A stretch of DNA of 11,225 nt from an uncultured Clostridia bacterium. GTDB taxonomy: Bacteria > Bacillota > Clostridia > Oscillospirales > Oscillospiraceae. The stretch spans positions 1-11,225 of the forward strand of contig CAMEIU010000057.1 of assembly GCA_945918815.1 (NCBI GenBank), read 5' to 3'. A program made the translations under genes and the position numbers. Positions 1 through 6,410 of this stretch are shown piece by piece. The notes under the pieces are model-generated. The model worked only from the letters and a program-made list of their open reading frames with translations. It did no database searches and had not been told where the DNA came from. Each line of letters starts with the position of its first letter. The stretch's first letter is position 1.

Positions 1-1
1 C

Positions 2-328
2 CTGCTCCGGGTGCTGGACGAGACGCTGACCTATGAGGTGGACCAGATTCTCATTGTGGAACCTTATGAATTGGATGCGCTGGCCATCGAAGCAGGCAAG
101 GATTACTGCACCCTGGTCACCTGCACGCCTTACGGCATCAACACCCACCGACTTTTGGTCCGCGGGCACCGGATAGAGAATCAGGAAACAGCCCAGACCA
201 TCCGCGTCACTGCCGACGCCTTGCAGATTGAGCCAATCATTGTCGCGCCTCTGGTGGCCGTACCTATGCTGCTGGTTCTGCTGGTAATCGTGCTGTTCAG
301 CGGGAATAAGAGGAAAAAGAAAAAATAA
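2..328 (+). CDS. class C (pilin) sortase, 5'-truncated by window edge
   Basis: This is the C-terminal part of a membrane-bound cysteine transpeptidase that joins pilin subunits into a covalent pilus on the outer face of the membrane. The reading frame is open from base 2, so the gene begins outside the window and no start is assigned. The visible part holds the sortase signature TLVTC, with the catalytic Cys, followed by TPYGINTHRLLVRG, which carries the active-site Arg. This TPYGxNxHRLLVRG form is typical of class C sortases. After the barrel comes a hydrophobic C-terminal membrane segment and a Lys/Arg-rich cytoplasmic tail, also typical of class C enzymes. The catalytic His and any N-terminal lid would lie upstream and cannot be checked. 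The next gene, 88 bases downstream, is a pilin and so a likely substrate. Family assignment is firm. Confidence 0.93.
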   Translation: MLRVLDETLTYEVDQILIVEPYELDALAIEAGKDYCTLVTCTPYGINTHRLLVRGHRIENQETAQTIRVTADALQIEPIIVAPLVAVPMLLVLLVIVLFSGNKRKKKK

Positions 329-358
329 TTTTGTCCTTTGAGACGCGCCTCTTGCAGC

Positions 359-384
359 GGGACGCATATATGCATCCCCTACAG
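359..384. repeat. palindromic repeat, copy A (variant stem)
   Basis: A 20-base imperfect palindrome (359-378; GGGA, one mismatch, GCATATATGC, one mismatch, TCCC) is followed by CCTACAG. On the opposite strand it begins GTAGGGG, the flank shared with the other three repeats in the window, but the stem sequence differs. It lies between the class C sortase and the pilin gene, 32 bases before the pilin start, and would be a hairpin in the mRNA. It has no U-tract, so it is not an obvious terminator. Membership in the family is inferred from the flank and from the position. Confidence 0.55.
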
Positions 385-416
385 AGAGAATTATACCTCT
401 TTGGGAGGAACCCTTT

Positions 417-1376
417 ATGAAACAATACAGGCTTTCCGCCGCGTTGCTCTGCCTGCTCCTGGTGGTTTCCCTGCTGTCCACAACCGCGCTGGCCTACGGG
501 CGAATTGACACCAGCAAGGAAACCTCGCTGACCATTTCCTACAGGGATGACGGCGTCACGTTCCAGCTCTACCAGGTTGCCACAGTCTCTGATACCGCTC
601 ATTTTACCCTGACCGGGAAATTCGCGGACTATCCCTGGCTCCAAACCATGGTGGACACGGGAGATTGGGATGTGCTGATTCCAAACCTGAACGCCATTGT
701 GGACCGGGATAACGTGCAGCCGCTGCAAAAAGGCACAACCAAAAACGGAGCTCTATCCTTTTCCGGTCTGGACACAGGCCTGTATCTGGTCCTTGGACAG
801 TCCTACTGGCGCGGCACGCCGGAGCCTTTCCTGGTAAGCCTTCCCGATTTGGACGATGCAGACCAGTGGCAATATCATGTGACGGTGTACCCCAAAACAG
901 ATGAATGGCCACCCAACGAGCAGGAAACCTCCATCACCGTGAAAAAAACCTGGCTGGACGACGGTCACAATAACCAACGGCCCCAATCCATCACCGCAGC
1001 TCTCTACATGGATGGCAAGCTTTATGATACTGTGACCCTTCCTCATAACAACAGATGGCAATACACCTGGGCCAACCTGCCCACGGGCCACAGCTGGACC
1101 GTGGCGGAACTGAATGTACCAAAAGGATATCAGGACAGCTACAGCAGGGACGGCAATACCCTCTACATCGTCAACACCTACGAGGAAACGCCTGAAATAC
1201 CGGGCACGCCGGACATTCCCACGAATCCCACCAGGCCCGGCGGCGGCTCCAATGTGCTGCCGCAGACAGGGCTGCTCTGGTGGCCCATCCCGGTGTTGAC
1301 CATCGGCGGGATTCTGCTGTTTCTCATTGGATGGATCAAATGCAAAAAAAACGGTGAATCCCATGAAAAATCGTAA
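417..1376 (+). CDS. LPXTG-anchored pilin with Cna_B domain
   Basis: Secreted cell-surface pilin, a substrate of the neighbouring sortases. A signal peptide covers residues 1-26, with likely cleavage after STTALA. A pilin motif of the form WxxxVxVYPK ends at Lys160, the residue that class C sortases join to the Thr of the next subunit. A Cna_B domain spans about 172-255; Lys176 or Lys177, Glu231 (in TVAEL) and Asn253 (in IVNTY) fit the intramolecular Lys-Asn isopeptide bond of this fold. A Pro-rich linker (about 257-277), LPQTG at 281-285, a membrane helix and a positively charged tail complete the sorting signal. At 319 residues it is short for a SpaA-type backbone pilin, so it could be a compact backbone or an accessory pilin that kept the YPK motif. 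The ATG follows a GGGAGGA ribosome site. The gene overlaps the following sortase by 14 bases. Confidence 0.9.
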   Translation: MKQYRLSAALLCLLLVVSLLSTTALAYGRIDTSKETSLTISYRDDGVTFQLYQVATVSDTAHFTLTGKFADYPWLQTMVDTGDWDVLIPNLNAIVDRDNVQPLQKGTTKNGALSFSGLDTGLYLVLGQSYWRGTPEPFLVSLPDLDDADQWQYHVTVYPKTDEWPPNEQETSITVKKTWLDDGHNNQRPQSITAALYMDGKLYDTVTLPHNNRWQYTWANLPTGHSWTVAELNVPKGYQDSYSRDGNTLYIVNTYEETPEIPGTPDIPTNPTRPGGGSNVLPQTGLLWWPIPVLTIGGILLFLIGWIKCKKNGESHEKS

Positions 1377-2025
1377 CAAACTAAAAAGATCCGGCATCAT
1401 CTGGATGACCACAGGGCTGCTGCTGCTTGCAGCGGCCCTGTTTCTGACAATCCGGAACCTCTGGCAGGAACGCCGTGCCGGAGAGGCCGCCTATGAAATA
1501 TCCGAGGCAATGCTGGAGGCAGAGCCGCAGATGGCCGCGTCCCTGGCCCCAGCCGGGGCCGCGGACGACGCGCCACTGGTGGTCAAAGGCGACGCTGTGC
1601 CGGACTATGTGCGCTTTCCCGGCATGGAGATGCCCACAGTGAAGATCGACGGGCGGGACTATATCGGACTGCTGGAAATCCCGGCCCTGGAGCTGCTCCT
1701 GCCCATTATCAGTGAATGGAGCTATGGCAACCTGAAGCTGGTCCCCTGCCGCTACAGCGGCTCCATGTACAGCGGCGATCTGGTTATCGCCGGTCATAAC
1801 TACCGCAGCCAGTTTGCAAGCCTCATAGACCTGCAGCCCGGCGACGGCGTGATCTTCACCGATGCGGACGGCAACGTGTTCCCATGCCAGGTGGCCGAAA
1901 CGGAGATTTTGGGCCCCACAGACATCGAAGCCATGGAGTCCGGCGACTGGGACCTGACCCTGTTTACCTGTACCGTGGGCGGCCAGAACCGGGTCGCGGT
2001 AAGATGTATTCTGGAAGATTCATGA
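1363..2025 (+). CDS. second sortase (TLFTC type)
   Basis: Predicted 220-residue sortase anchored by one N-terminal membrane helix (about residues 11-30), with the catalytic domain outside the cell. The triad is visible as His145 (in IAGHNY), Cys203 (in TLFTC) and Arg210 (in QNRVAVRC). The protein ends just after the last strand and has no C-terminal membrane helix, unlike the class C enzyme upstream. The short form and the TVGGQNR sequence after the Cys suggest a class B/D-like sortase; the class is uncertain. It may anchor the finished pilus to the wall or process a particular sorting signal. The ATG at 1363 is chosen over an in-frame TTG at 1327 because GGTGA lies five bases upstream and the overlap with the pilin is then only 14 bases, which suggests translational coupling. 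Confidence 0.88.
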   Translation: MKNRNKLKRSGIIWMTTGLLLLAAALFLTIRNLWQERRAGEAAYEISEAMLEAEPQMAASLAPAGAADDAPLVVKGDAVPDYVRFPGMEMPTVKIDGRDYIGLLEIPALELLLPIISEWSYGNLKLVPCRYSGSMYSGDLVIAGHNYRSQFASLIDLQPGDGVIFTDADGNVFPCQVAETEILGPTDIEAMESGDWDLTLFTCTVGGQNRVAVRCILEDS

Positions 2026-2085
2026 CCACAGATCGTGGGCAGGAAAATCGGTATTGGAAGGGCCAGACGCACTTGAACAGCGTTC

Positions 2086-2152
2086 CGTAGGGGCGGCTGT
2101 CAGCCGCCTGTAATCGGCCTCTGCCGGCGGGCGGCTGATAGCCGCTCCTACG
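2086..2152. repeat. palindromic repeat, copy B (paired, MITE-like)
   Basis: Two hairpins face each other. The left unit is CGTAGGGGCGGCTGTCAGCC and two more bases of stem; the right unit is GCGGCTGATAGCCGCTCCTACG. The outer ends (2086-2098 and 2140-2152) are inverted repeats matching at 12 of 13 positions, so the whole 67-base block can fold as one cruciform. The core GGCGGCTGATAGCC is shared with the copies at 5772 and 7311. It lies between the second sortase and its terminator and holds no gene. Confidence 0.75.
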
Positions 2153-2192
2153 CCCTCTCTGCCAGATCCTGATTTTCTTTGCCGGTGGATGC

Positions 2193-2238
2193 AAAAAACT
2201 GTCATGACCAGGTTTTGTGCCTGTCATGACAGTTTTTT
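2193..2238. terminator. bidirectional rho-independent terminator
   Basis: A perfect 16-bp inverted repeat (AAAAAACTGTCATGAC at 2193-2208, its complement at 2223-2238) with a 14-base loop. It has a run of six T at the 3' end on both strands, so it can end the + strand pilin/sortase operon and the - strand marR gene. It overlaps the first base or two of the marR stop codon (2237-2239). Confidence 0.92.
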
Positions 2239-2668
2239 ATTCGCTTTCTTCTAGAATCTCCAGGACTGCATCAAAGACTTCTTTGGCCTGCTCCAGCTGC
2301 GCTTCCGTGAAGCGGGCTTTCAGGGCCGCTTCGATTTCCTCCACGTCGCGGCTGTCTCCTTTCAGGAGCTTTTTACATTTCTTCGTGGTGAACAGGTGGC
2401 ACTCCCGCCGGTCTGTGTCGGAAACCGTTTTATCCACATAGCCCTTTTCCACCAGCGCGTTGATTTTATAGGTGGCGTTTGGCTGAGAAATGCCCATATA
2501 GCCCGCAAAATCCTTGATGGTCGGCCCGTCCAACAGATCGATGATGTAGAGGCCGAACACCTCGGAGGTCGTCAGGCCGCTGTCGCTCCGACGGGAAAAG
2601 ATTCGCCGGTACGCCTTCACCGTAACCCGTTTCAGACTTTGAAACAGGCCCGAATAGCCGTTCCACAT
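2237..2668 (-). CDS. MarR-family transcriptional regulator
   Basis: A 143-residue winged helix-turn-helix protein of the usual MarR length, expected to bind a palindromic operator as a dimer and to respond to a small ligand or stress. The DNA-binding helices cover about residues 49-72 (IKDFAGYMGISQPNATYKIN), followed by the wing SDTDRRECHLFTT (83-95), whose DxR element is the hallmark of the family. Flanking helices (about 5-25 and 105-143) would form the dimer interface. The ATG at 2668 follows a strong AAGGAGGG ribosome site. The gene has its own promoter upstream and ends in the shared terminator. It may regulate itself, since MarR genes often do, but the target is unknown. Neither the pilus operon nor the lipoprotein behind it is a proven target. 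The family call is firm; substrate and regulon are not known. Confidence 0.88.
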   Translation of the reverse strand: MWNGYSGLFQSLKRVTVKAYRRIFSRRSDSGLTTSEVFGLYIIDLLDGPTIKDFAGYMGISQPNATYKINALVEKGYVDKTVSDTDRRECHLFTTKKCKKLLKGDSRDVEEIEAALKARFTEAQLEQAKEVFDAVLEILEESE

Positions 2669-2692
2669 GGGACATCCCTCCTTCTTGGAGTG

Positions 2693-2722
2693 ATTATATC
2701 ATGGATAATTTCCAAGTGTCAA
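2693..2722 (-). promoter_or_regulatory. sigma-A promoter of marR
   Basis: On the - strand, TTGACA (2717-2722) and TATAAT (2693-2698) are both perfect consensus, separated by 18 bases. Transcription would start near 2686 and give a very short leader before the marR ribosome site. TTGTAT (2724-2729) and ATACAA (2746-2751) form an inverted repeat just upstream that could be an operator; this is a weak inference. Confidence 0.85.
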
Positions 2723-2755
2723 TTTGTATTCGGCGGGAACTTATGATACAATGAC

Positions 2756-3277
2756 TCAGACGCCCTCGTCGAAGTACAGGCCGAAGGAGGAAAACACCTG
2801 GCGGGTCTCCTGGTCGTAGGCGTTGCCGGAGGCTTCCAGGCTGCTGCAGACCACGGCATAGCAGCTGGTTCCATCCAGGACCAGATCGGCCTGATTCAAC
2901 CGGCCGCCTTCCTCTGTCTCCGAATACCAGGCGAAATGATACTCCGGCAGATTGAACCGGGTGGTCTCAATGATCAGCAGACGGTCCGCGTCATAGCCGG
3001 ATAGCTGGCGGACCGCGCTGTCCAGGCTGGAGGCCAGGTAGATACTGGTTTCCACCTCATAGTCGCCGGACGGGTCGCCGTAGAGGCAGTATCCGTCCGC
3101 AGAGGCCAGCAGCTCCAATCCCTCCGGCACGCCGATGAGGATGGTGCTGGCCTGATCCAGCCAGGAACCGGCCGGCTGGGCCGGCATGACGTCGTCCACG
3201 GTCTCCCACACCGGGGCGGCGGCAGAGCAGCCGGACAGAAGCAGCACAAGACACAACAACAGGGAACAAATTTTCAT
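2756..3277 (-). CDS. small lipoprotein of unknown function
   Basis: A 173-residue predicted lipoprotein. The first helix KICSLLLCLVLLLSGCSA is a type II signal peptide with the lipobox LSGC, so the mature protein would be lipidated on its Cys and held on the outer face of the membrane. The rest is acidic, with several aromatic residues and strand-like segments, and shows no motif that I recognise. ATG at 3277 is preferred over the GTG one codon earlier because GGAGG lies seven bases upstream of it. The gene is divergent from DUF1294 with only 26 bases between the start codons, so its promoter must lie inside the DUF1294 coding region. A TTGACG with AT-rich DNA downstream is present near 3320-3340, but the spacing is poor. 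No terminator separates it from marR, so read-through into marR is possible. Function unknown. Confidence 0.8.
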   Translation of the reverse strand: MKICSLLLCLVLLLSGCSAAAPVWETVDDVMPAQPAGSWLDQASTILIGVPEGLELLASADGYCLYGDPSGDYEVETSIYLASSLDSAVRQLSGYDADRLLIIETTRFNLPEYHFAWYSETEEGGRLNQADLVLDGTSCYAVVCSSLEASGNAYDQETRQVFSSFGLYFDEGV

Positions 3278-3303
3278 CACTCCACCTCCGAAAGGAACTT
3301 GAT

Positions 3304-3573
3304 ATGCGATACATCTTATATTATCTCCTGACCGTCAACGCGGCGGCCTTTCTTCTGATGCTCCTTGACAAGCAAAAAGCTATCCATCACCGCTGGCGAA
3401 TTCCGGAGGCCGCCCTGCTCGGTTCCGCGGCCTTAGGCGGCAGCATTGGGGCCTTGCTGGGTATGTATTTCTTCCGGCACAAGACAAAGCACAAGAAGTT
3501 TACCCTGGGCGTTCCGGCGATTCTGATTGCACAGCTATGTCTGGCTCTCTTTCTCCGGCAGCGCATGGGCTGA
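3304..3573 (+). CDS. DUF1294 family membrane protein
   Basis: An 89-residue protein with about three hydrophobic segments (roughly 2-20, 36-56 and 69-84). It carries the conserved features of the DUF1294 family: DKQKAIHHRWRIPE near the first loop, then a Gly-rich membrane segment GGSIGALLGMYFFRHKTKHKKF. The family is small and of unknown function; members are inner-membrane proteins. ATG at 3304 has AAAGGA seven bases upstream. The 3' end overlaps the convergent 171-residue gene by 74 bases, and the 5' end is nearly back to back with the lipoprotein gene. Start and family are secure; role unknown. Confidence 0.87.
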   Translation: MRYILYYLLTVNAAAFLLMLLDKQKAIHHRWRIPEAALLGSAALGGSIGALLGMYFFRHKTKHKKFTLGVPAILIAQLCLALFLRQRMG

Positions 3574-4015
3574 GCTGCGGTGTGCCCGCCTCGTCCAGCG
3601 GCAGGCTCCAGTAGGGGCCGTCCAGCGCGAAGAAGCAGAACAGGGGCATACAAGGGAAAGGCCGCTCCGGCGAGAACGGAAACAGCAGCTTGACCCGGCG
3701 CGGCTCCCGTTTCAGGAAACCGGGCGGCATAGGGCAGTCCAGCACCGTTCCCTGCCACGGTTCCAGATCCGGCTCCAGAGACAGCACGCCGTCCCTTGGC
3801 GGGAAGCCCGGCAGAGACTGCTTGGACAGACGCCGGTCCAGAGTCAGGAAGTCCCCCTCCCGCTCCAGGACCCCCAGCCTTACGCTGCCCCAGTAGAGCC
3901 GCTCCACCCGGTCCGACAGGATTTCACAGCGGCAGCGAATATGCCAATAGAGGCCCTGTTCCTCCACCCGGCAGGCGCCGATCGTCCTGCCCTGAAACAT
4001 CACAGGAAATTCCAT
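3500..4015 (-). CDS. hypothetical protein (171 aa)
   Basis: I do not recognise a family. The protein begins MEFPVMFQGRTIGACRVEEQ and has an early cluster of three Cys (14, 28, 30), a middle rich in Arg and Leu, and a Pro-rich second half (FPFSPERPFP). There is no signal peptide and no clear membrane helix. The start at 4015 is chosen because GGGAGGG lies eight bases upstream; an in-frame ATG at 4039 sits in the loop of the upstream hairpin and has no ribosome site. The gene follows mazF after a terminator-like hairpin, and its ribosome site forms the 3' arm of that hairpin. The last 24 or so codons overlap the end of DUF1294 on the other strand. Codon use looks like the neighbours, which supports a real gene, but function is unknown. 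Confidence 0.62.
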   Translation of the reverse strand: MEFPVMFQGRTIGACRVEEQGLYWHIRCRCEILSDRVERLYWGSVRLGVLEREGDFLTLDRRLSKQSLPGFPPRDGVLSLEPDLEPWQGTVLDCPMPPGFLKREPRRVKLLFPFSPERPFPCMPLFCFFALDGPYWSLPLDEAGTPQLSPCAAGEREPDIAVQSESPERPG

Positions 4016-4022
4016 AGAAAAG

Positions 4023-4050
4023 CCCTCCCACATAAACATATGCGGGAGGG
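4023..4050 (-). terminator. hairpin after mazF holding the next gene's ribosome site
   Basis: On the - strand the RNA would form a continuous 12-bp stem (CCCUCCCGCAUA with UAUGUGGGAGGG, one G-U pair) with a four-base loop UGUU, then CUUUUCU. That resembles a weak intrinsic terminator lying 10 bases after the mazF stop codon. The 3' arm GGGAGGG is also the only good ribosome site for the gene starting at 4015, so the stem would hide it. It may act as a partial terminator, a translational switch, or both. Confidence 0.7.
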
Positions 4051-4060
4051 TTCTTCTGTA

Positions 4061-4417
4061 TCACCTGTTCTGCAGCCCGAAGCTGACGGCAATGGCAGAG
4101 TCGATCTGATTCATCAGACGGTCGTCCACATGGCCCATATGTTCCCGCAGACGCCGTTTATCGATGGTGCGGATCTGCTCCAGCAGGACGACCGAATCCT
4201 TGGTCAGCCCCACTTCCCTGCCTGTCAGGGAGATATGGGTCGGCAGCTTGGCCTTCCCGGTCTGACTGGTGATGGCCGCGGCGATCACCGTGGGGGAATG
4301 CTTGTTGCCGGTGTCGTTCTGCACAATGAGAACCGGCCGTGTGCCGCCCTGTTCACTGCCGACAACAGGGCTGAGATCGGCGTAGAAAATATCGCCTCGT
4401 TTTACGTTGGTGTCCAT
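4061..4417 (-). CDS. mazF: MazF/EndoA-type mRNA interferase
   Basis: A 118-residue ribosome-independent, sequence-specific endoribonuclease toxin of the PemK/MazF fold, closely like Bacillus EndoA (NdoA). Visible signatures are VKRGDIFYADLSPVVGSEQG near the N-terminus, GGTRPV with the active-site Arg27, AAAITSQ with Thr50, KLPTHI and VVLLEQIRTIDKRRL. Length matches the family (about 116). ATG at 4417 is used, with GGAGT upstream; an in-frame TTG at 4519 would add a basic tail not found in the family. In many Firmicutes an antitoxin gene (ndoAI) lies between alr and this gene; here the gap is 157 bases with no open frame able to encode it. It may be supplied elsewhere. No good promoter is visible, so transcription may come through the alr terminator. 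Confidence 0.93.
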   Translation of the reverse strand: MDTNVKRGDIFYADLSPVVGSEQGGTRPVLIVQNDTGNKHSPTVIAAAITSQTGKAKLPTHISLTGREVGLTKDSVVLLEQIRTIDKRRLREHMGHVDDRLMNQIDSAIAVSFGLQNR

Positions 4418-4523
4418 TCGCTTCACACTCCGCGAAAAATAGTGGCTTCGCCGTTCCGCAGGGCGGCGGTACCGGCGAGGGCTACTTATATTCTCCCACG
4501 CAGTGGTTTTTTTATACAACCAA

Positions 4524-4556
4524 AAGGCTCCCGATGCATTCTATGCCGGGAGCCTT
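4524..4556 (-). terminator. terminator-like hairpin after alr
   Basis: On the - strand a 10-bp perfect stem (AAGGCTCCCG with CGGGAGCCTT) plus an inner GCAT/ATGC stem closes a small loop, followed by TTGGTTGT. It begins 18 bases after the alr stop codon and precedes mazF by about 100 bases. The T-run is short, so termination may be partial and allow some mazF transcription. Confidence 0.75.
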
Positions 4557-4573
4557 GAAATGGTACAAACCCA

Positions 4574-5737
4574 TCAGACGATATACTGCAAGATCTCCGA
4601 AGCGCGGCCGTTTTGCAGGTAGATGCGCGGGATGCGCTTATTGATGCTGCACAGGACCTCATAGGAGATGGTATCCAGCTTTTGGGCCAGGGCGTCGCAG
4701 GTCAAATCGCCGCCCAGAATGGTCACCTCGTCCCCGACCTGGGCCTCGGGAACCTCGGTCACATCCACCATACACATATCCATGCAGATGCGGCCCACCA
4801 CAGGCACCAGACGGTCCCGCAGCAGGAAGCAGACCCGGTCGGAGAGGCTCCGGGAGAGGCCGTCGGCATAGCCGATGGACAGGACGGCGATCCGCCGTTC
4901 CGAAGGAGTCGTATAGGTTCTGCCATAGCTGACGGCGGTTCCGGCGGGGATAACGCGAATCTGAGAGACGGTAGTATAGAGAGAAAGCACGGGCTGCAAA
5001 TCCAGGATATCCCGGGTATCCTCCGAAGGATAGAGGCCGTAGGTCATAATTCCGGGCCGCACCATATCCATGGCATACTCAGGATACAGCAAAGTCGCGC
5101 CGCTGTTGCAGCAGTGGCAGATCTCCGGCTTCACGCCGTTTTCCGCCAGATAGTCCAGAGCCTCCCGGAAGCGGCGGTATTGCAGGCGGGTAAAGTCCAC
5201 ATCCTTTGGATCCCGGCTGTCCGCCACGCAGAAGTGCATGAAGGCCCCCTCCACATGGAGGTGCGGCAGCCGGGCCGCCTCCAGCAGAGCCGCCAGGTCC
5301 GCTTCCTCGCCGTAGGCCGTAAAGCCGATGCGGGTCATGCCTGTGTCCAGCTTCAGGTGGACGTTCAGAATAAAATTGGTGCCGCTGAGGGCGTCGTTGA
5401 GCTGTTTCGCGTACTCCAGGGAGTGGATCTCCTGGGTCAGGTCCAGATAGATCATATTCTCGGCATACATGGGCGGCGTATAGCCCAGAATCAGCAGGGG
5501 CGCGCGGATTCCGCCCCGGCGAATCTGCACCGCCTCCTCCAGATTGGAGACCGCCAGATAGCCGGCCCCCAGATCCACCAGGGCATGGCTCACCGGCACG
5601 GCGCCGTGGCCGTAGGCGTCGGCCTTGATAACGCCGAGGAATTTACAATTCTCCGGGATATGGCTTTTGATCTGAGAATAGTTGTATGCCAGATGGTCCA
5701 GAGACACATCGGCCCAGGTACGCTTTAAAAGTTTCAT
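4574..5737 (-). CDS. alr: alanine racemase
   Basis: A 387-residue PLP enzyme that interconverts L- and D-alanine in the cytoplasm, supplying D-alanine for peptidoglycan. Lys38 in VIKADAYGHG forms the PLP Schiff base; Arg227 and Tyr233 lie in MVRPGIMTYGL; Tyr271 in VSYGRTY is the second catalytic base; Tyr290 in IGYADG binds the PLP phosphate; RICMDM (316-321) is the conserved late motif. Length is normal for the family. ATG at 5737 is chosen because AAAGGAG lies five bases upstream; the longer in-frame GTG start at 5803 would translate the palindromic repeat and is rejected. It follows the lipoprotein gene by 81 bases and precedes mazF, the usual Firmicutes order. Transcription probably comes from the nnrD promoter. 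The gene is intact. Confidence 0.97.
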   Translation of the reverse strand: MKLLKRTWADVSLDHLAYNYSQIKSHIPENCKFLGVIKADAYGHGAVPVSHALVDLGAGYLAVSNLEEAVQIRRGGIRAPLLILGYTPPMYAENMIYLDLTQEIHSLEYAKQLNDALSGTNFILNVHLKLDTGMTRIGFTAYGEEADLAALLEAARLPHLHVEGAFMHFCVADSRDPKDVDFTRLQYRRFREALDYLAENGVKPEICHCCNSGATLLYPEYAMDMVRPGIMTYGLYPSEDTRDILDLQPVLSLYTTVSQIRVIPAGTAVSYGRTYTTPSERRIAVLSIGYADGLSRSLSDRVCFLLRDRLVPVVGRICMDMCMVDVTEVPEAQVGDEVTILGGDLTCDALAQKLDTISYEVLCSINKRIPRIYLQNGRASEILQYIV

Positions 5738-5771
5738 AGAGTCTCCTTTGTGTAACCCCCATGCCCCATGC

Positions 5772-5795
5772 GGGCGGCTGATAGCCGCCCCTACA
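5772..5795. repeat. palindromic repeat, copy C
   Basis: A perfect 8-bp stem with a three-base loop, GGGCGGCTGATAGCCGCCC (5772-5790), followed by CTAC. On the - strand this reads GTAGGGGCGGCTATCAGCC, the core shared with the copies at 2086 and 7311. It lies in the leader of alr, 34 bases before the start codon. Confidence 0.88.
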
Positions 5796-5818
5796 GGTTG
5801 CACGAGGGGGATTGCATG

Positions 5819-6397
5819 TCAGGACATGCCGAACTGGAAGTTAGTCAGATCGACGGTCAGGCAGCGGCTGCCGTTCCAGCTGATTTCGCAGCGGACCGGC
5901 GTGCCGGTTTGGTCCAGCCAGGTATCCAGGGTCAACTCTTCCTCATTGTAGCCCTGCAAATAAGTCACCCGCTCCAGGTCTCCGTCCGGGCCGGCGCTGC
6001 TGATGTATTCCGCCGTCCAGCAGTTTCCAAGGAGCCACGGCGCAGCCAGGGGGGCCACATAGCCGTTGGCCATCTGTCCGAAGTCCAATGCCGCCCCGTC
6101 AAATTCCACTGCGGCTCCGTCGGAAGAGACCGTGGCGGCAATTCCGGCGATGTTTTCCGGCGCAGTCACGGTCAGATGGGCTTCGCCGTCCACGGTATAA
6201 TCGCAGTCCAGGGTAAATGCATAGACCCGCGCGCCGTAGTCGGCGGTGACGTCCGCGGTGAAACGGCAGCCACCGGCGTCCATCAGGGCCGTCCGAAAAT
6301 CCAACGCCTTTTGGGAGGGCTTCGCCAGTTCCGTTCCGGCGCAGCCGGTGAGTATTGTCAAAAGCAGGGCCAGGGTTCCAAGTTTTTTGAAGCGCAT
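5819..6397 (-). CDS. lipoprotein between nnrD and alr
   Basis: A 192-residue predicted lipoprotein: the segment LGTLALLLTILTGCAG is a signal peptide with lipobox LTGC at 16-19, so Cys19 would be lipidated and the mature protein held outside the membrane. The remainder is acidic and rich in predicted strands, with paired Cys at 44, 65, 126 and 158 or so. It sits 13 bases after nnrD and upstream of alr. B. subtilis has a lipoprotein gene (ydcC) and C. difficile a LolA-like lipoprotein (GerS) next to an alr gene, so the position suggests a relative of that group, but I see no sequence signature that proves it. ATG at 6397 is chosen because the signal peptide begins there; its ribosome site is weak (GGATG). 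Function not established. Confidence 0.78.
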   Translation of the reverse strand: MRFKKLGTLALLLTILTGCAGTELAKPSQKALDFRTALMDAGGCRFTADVTADYGARVYAFTLDCDYTVDGEAHLTVTAPENIAGIAATVSSDGAAVEFDGAALDFGQMANGYVAPLAAPWLLGNCWTAEYISSAGPDGDLERVTYLQGYNEEELTLDTWLDQTGTPVRCEISWNGSRCLTVDLTNFQFGMS

Positions 6398-6410
6398 TCC
6401 ATCACATCCG

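Noticed and set aside
2724..2752. A possible + strand promoter (TTGTAT, 17 bases, TACAAT)
   Set aside because: No + strand gene follows; it would only produce antisense RNA to the lipoprotein gene, and the match is poor.
4430..4484. GC-rich inverted repeat in the mazF leader that might be an attenuator
   Set aside because: The stem pairs well only as + strand RNA through G-U pairs; on the transcribed - strand it contains several A-C mismatches, so I do not call it.
3527..4558. A 343-residue open frame on the + strand
   Set aside because: It is antisense to the 171-residue gene and mazF; mazF is certain, and the frame shows no domain.
5738..5803. Longer alr reading frame with 22 extra N-terminal residues from a GTG start
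   Set aside because: The extension is translated palindromic repeat copy C and has no ribosome site; the ATG at 5737 has AAAGGAG at good spacing and matches the family N-terminus.
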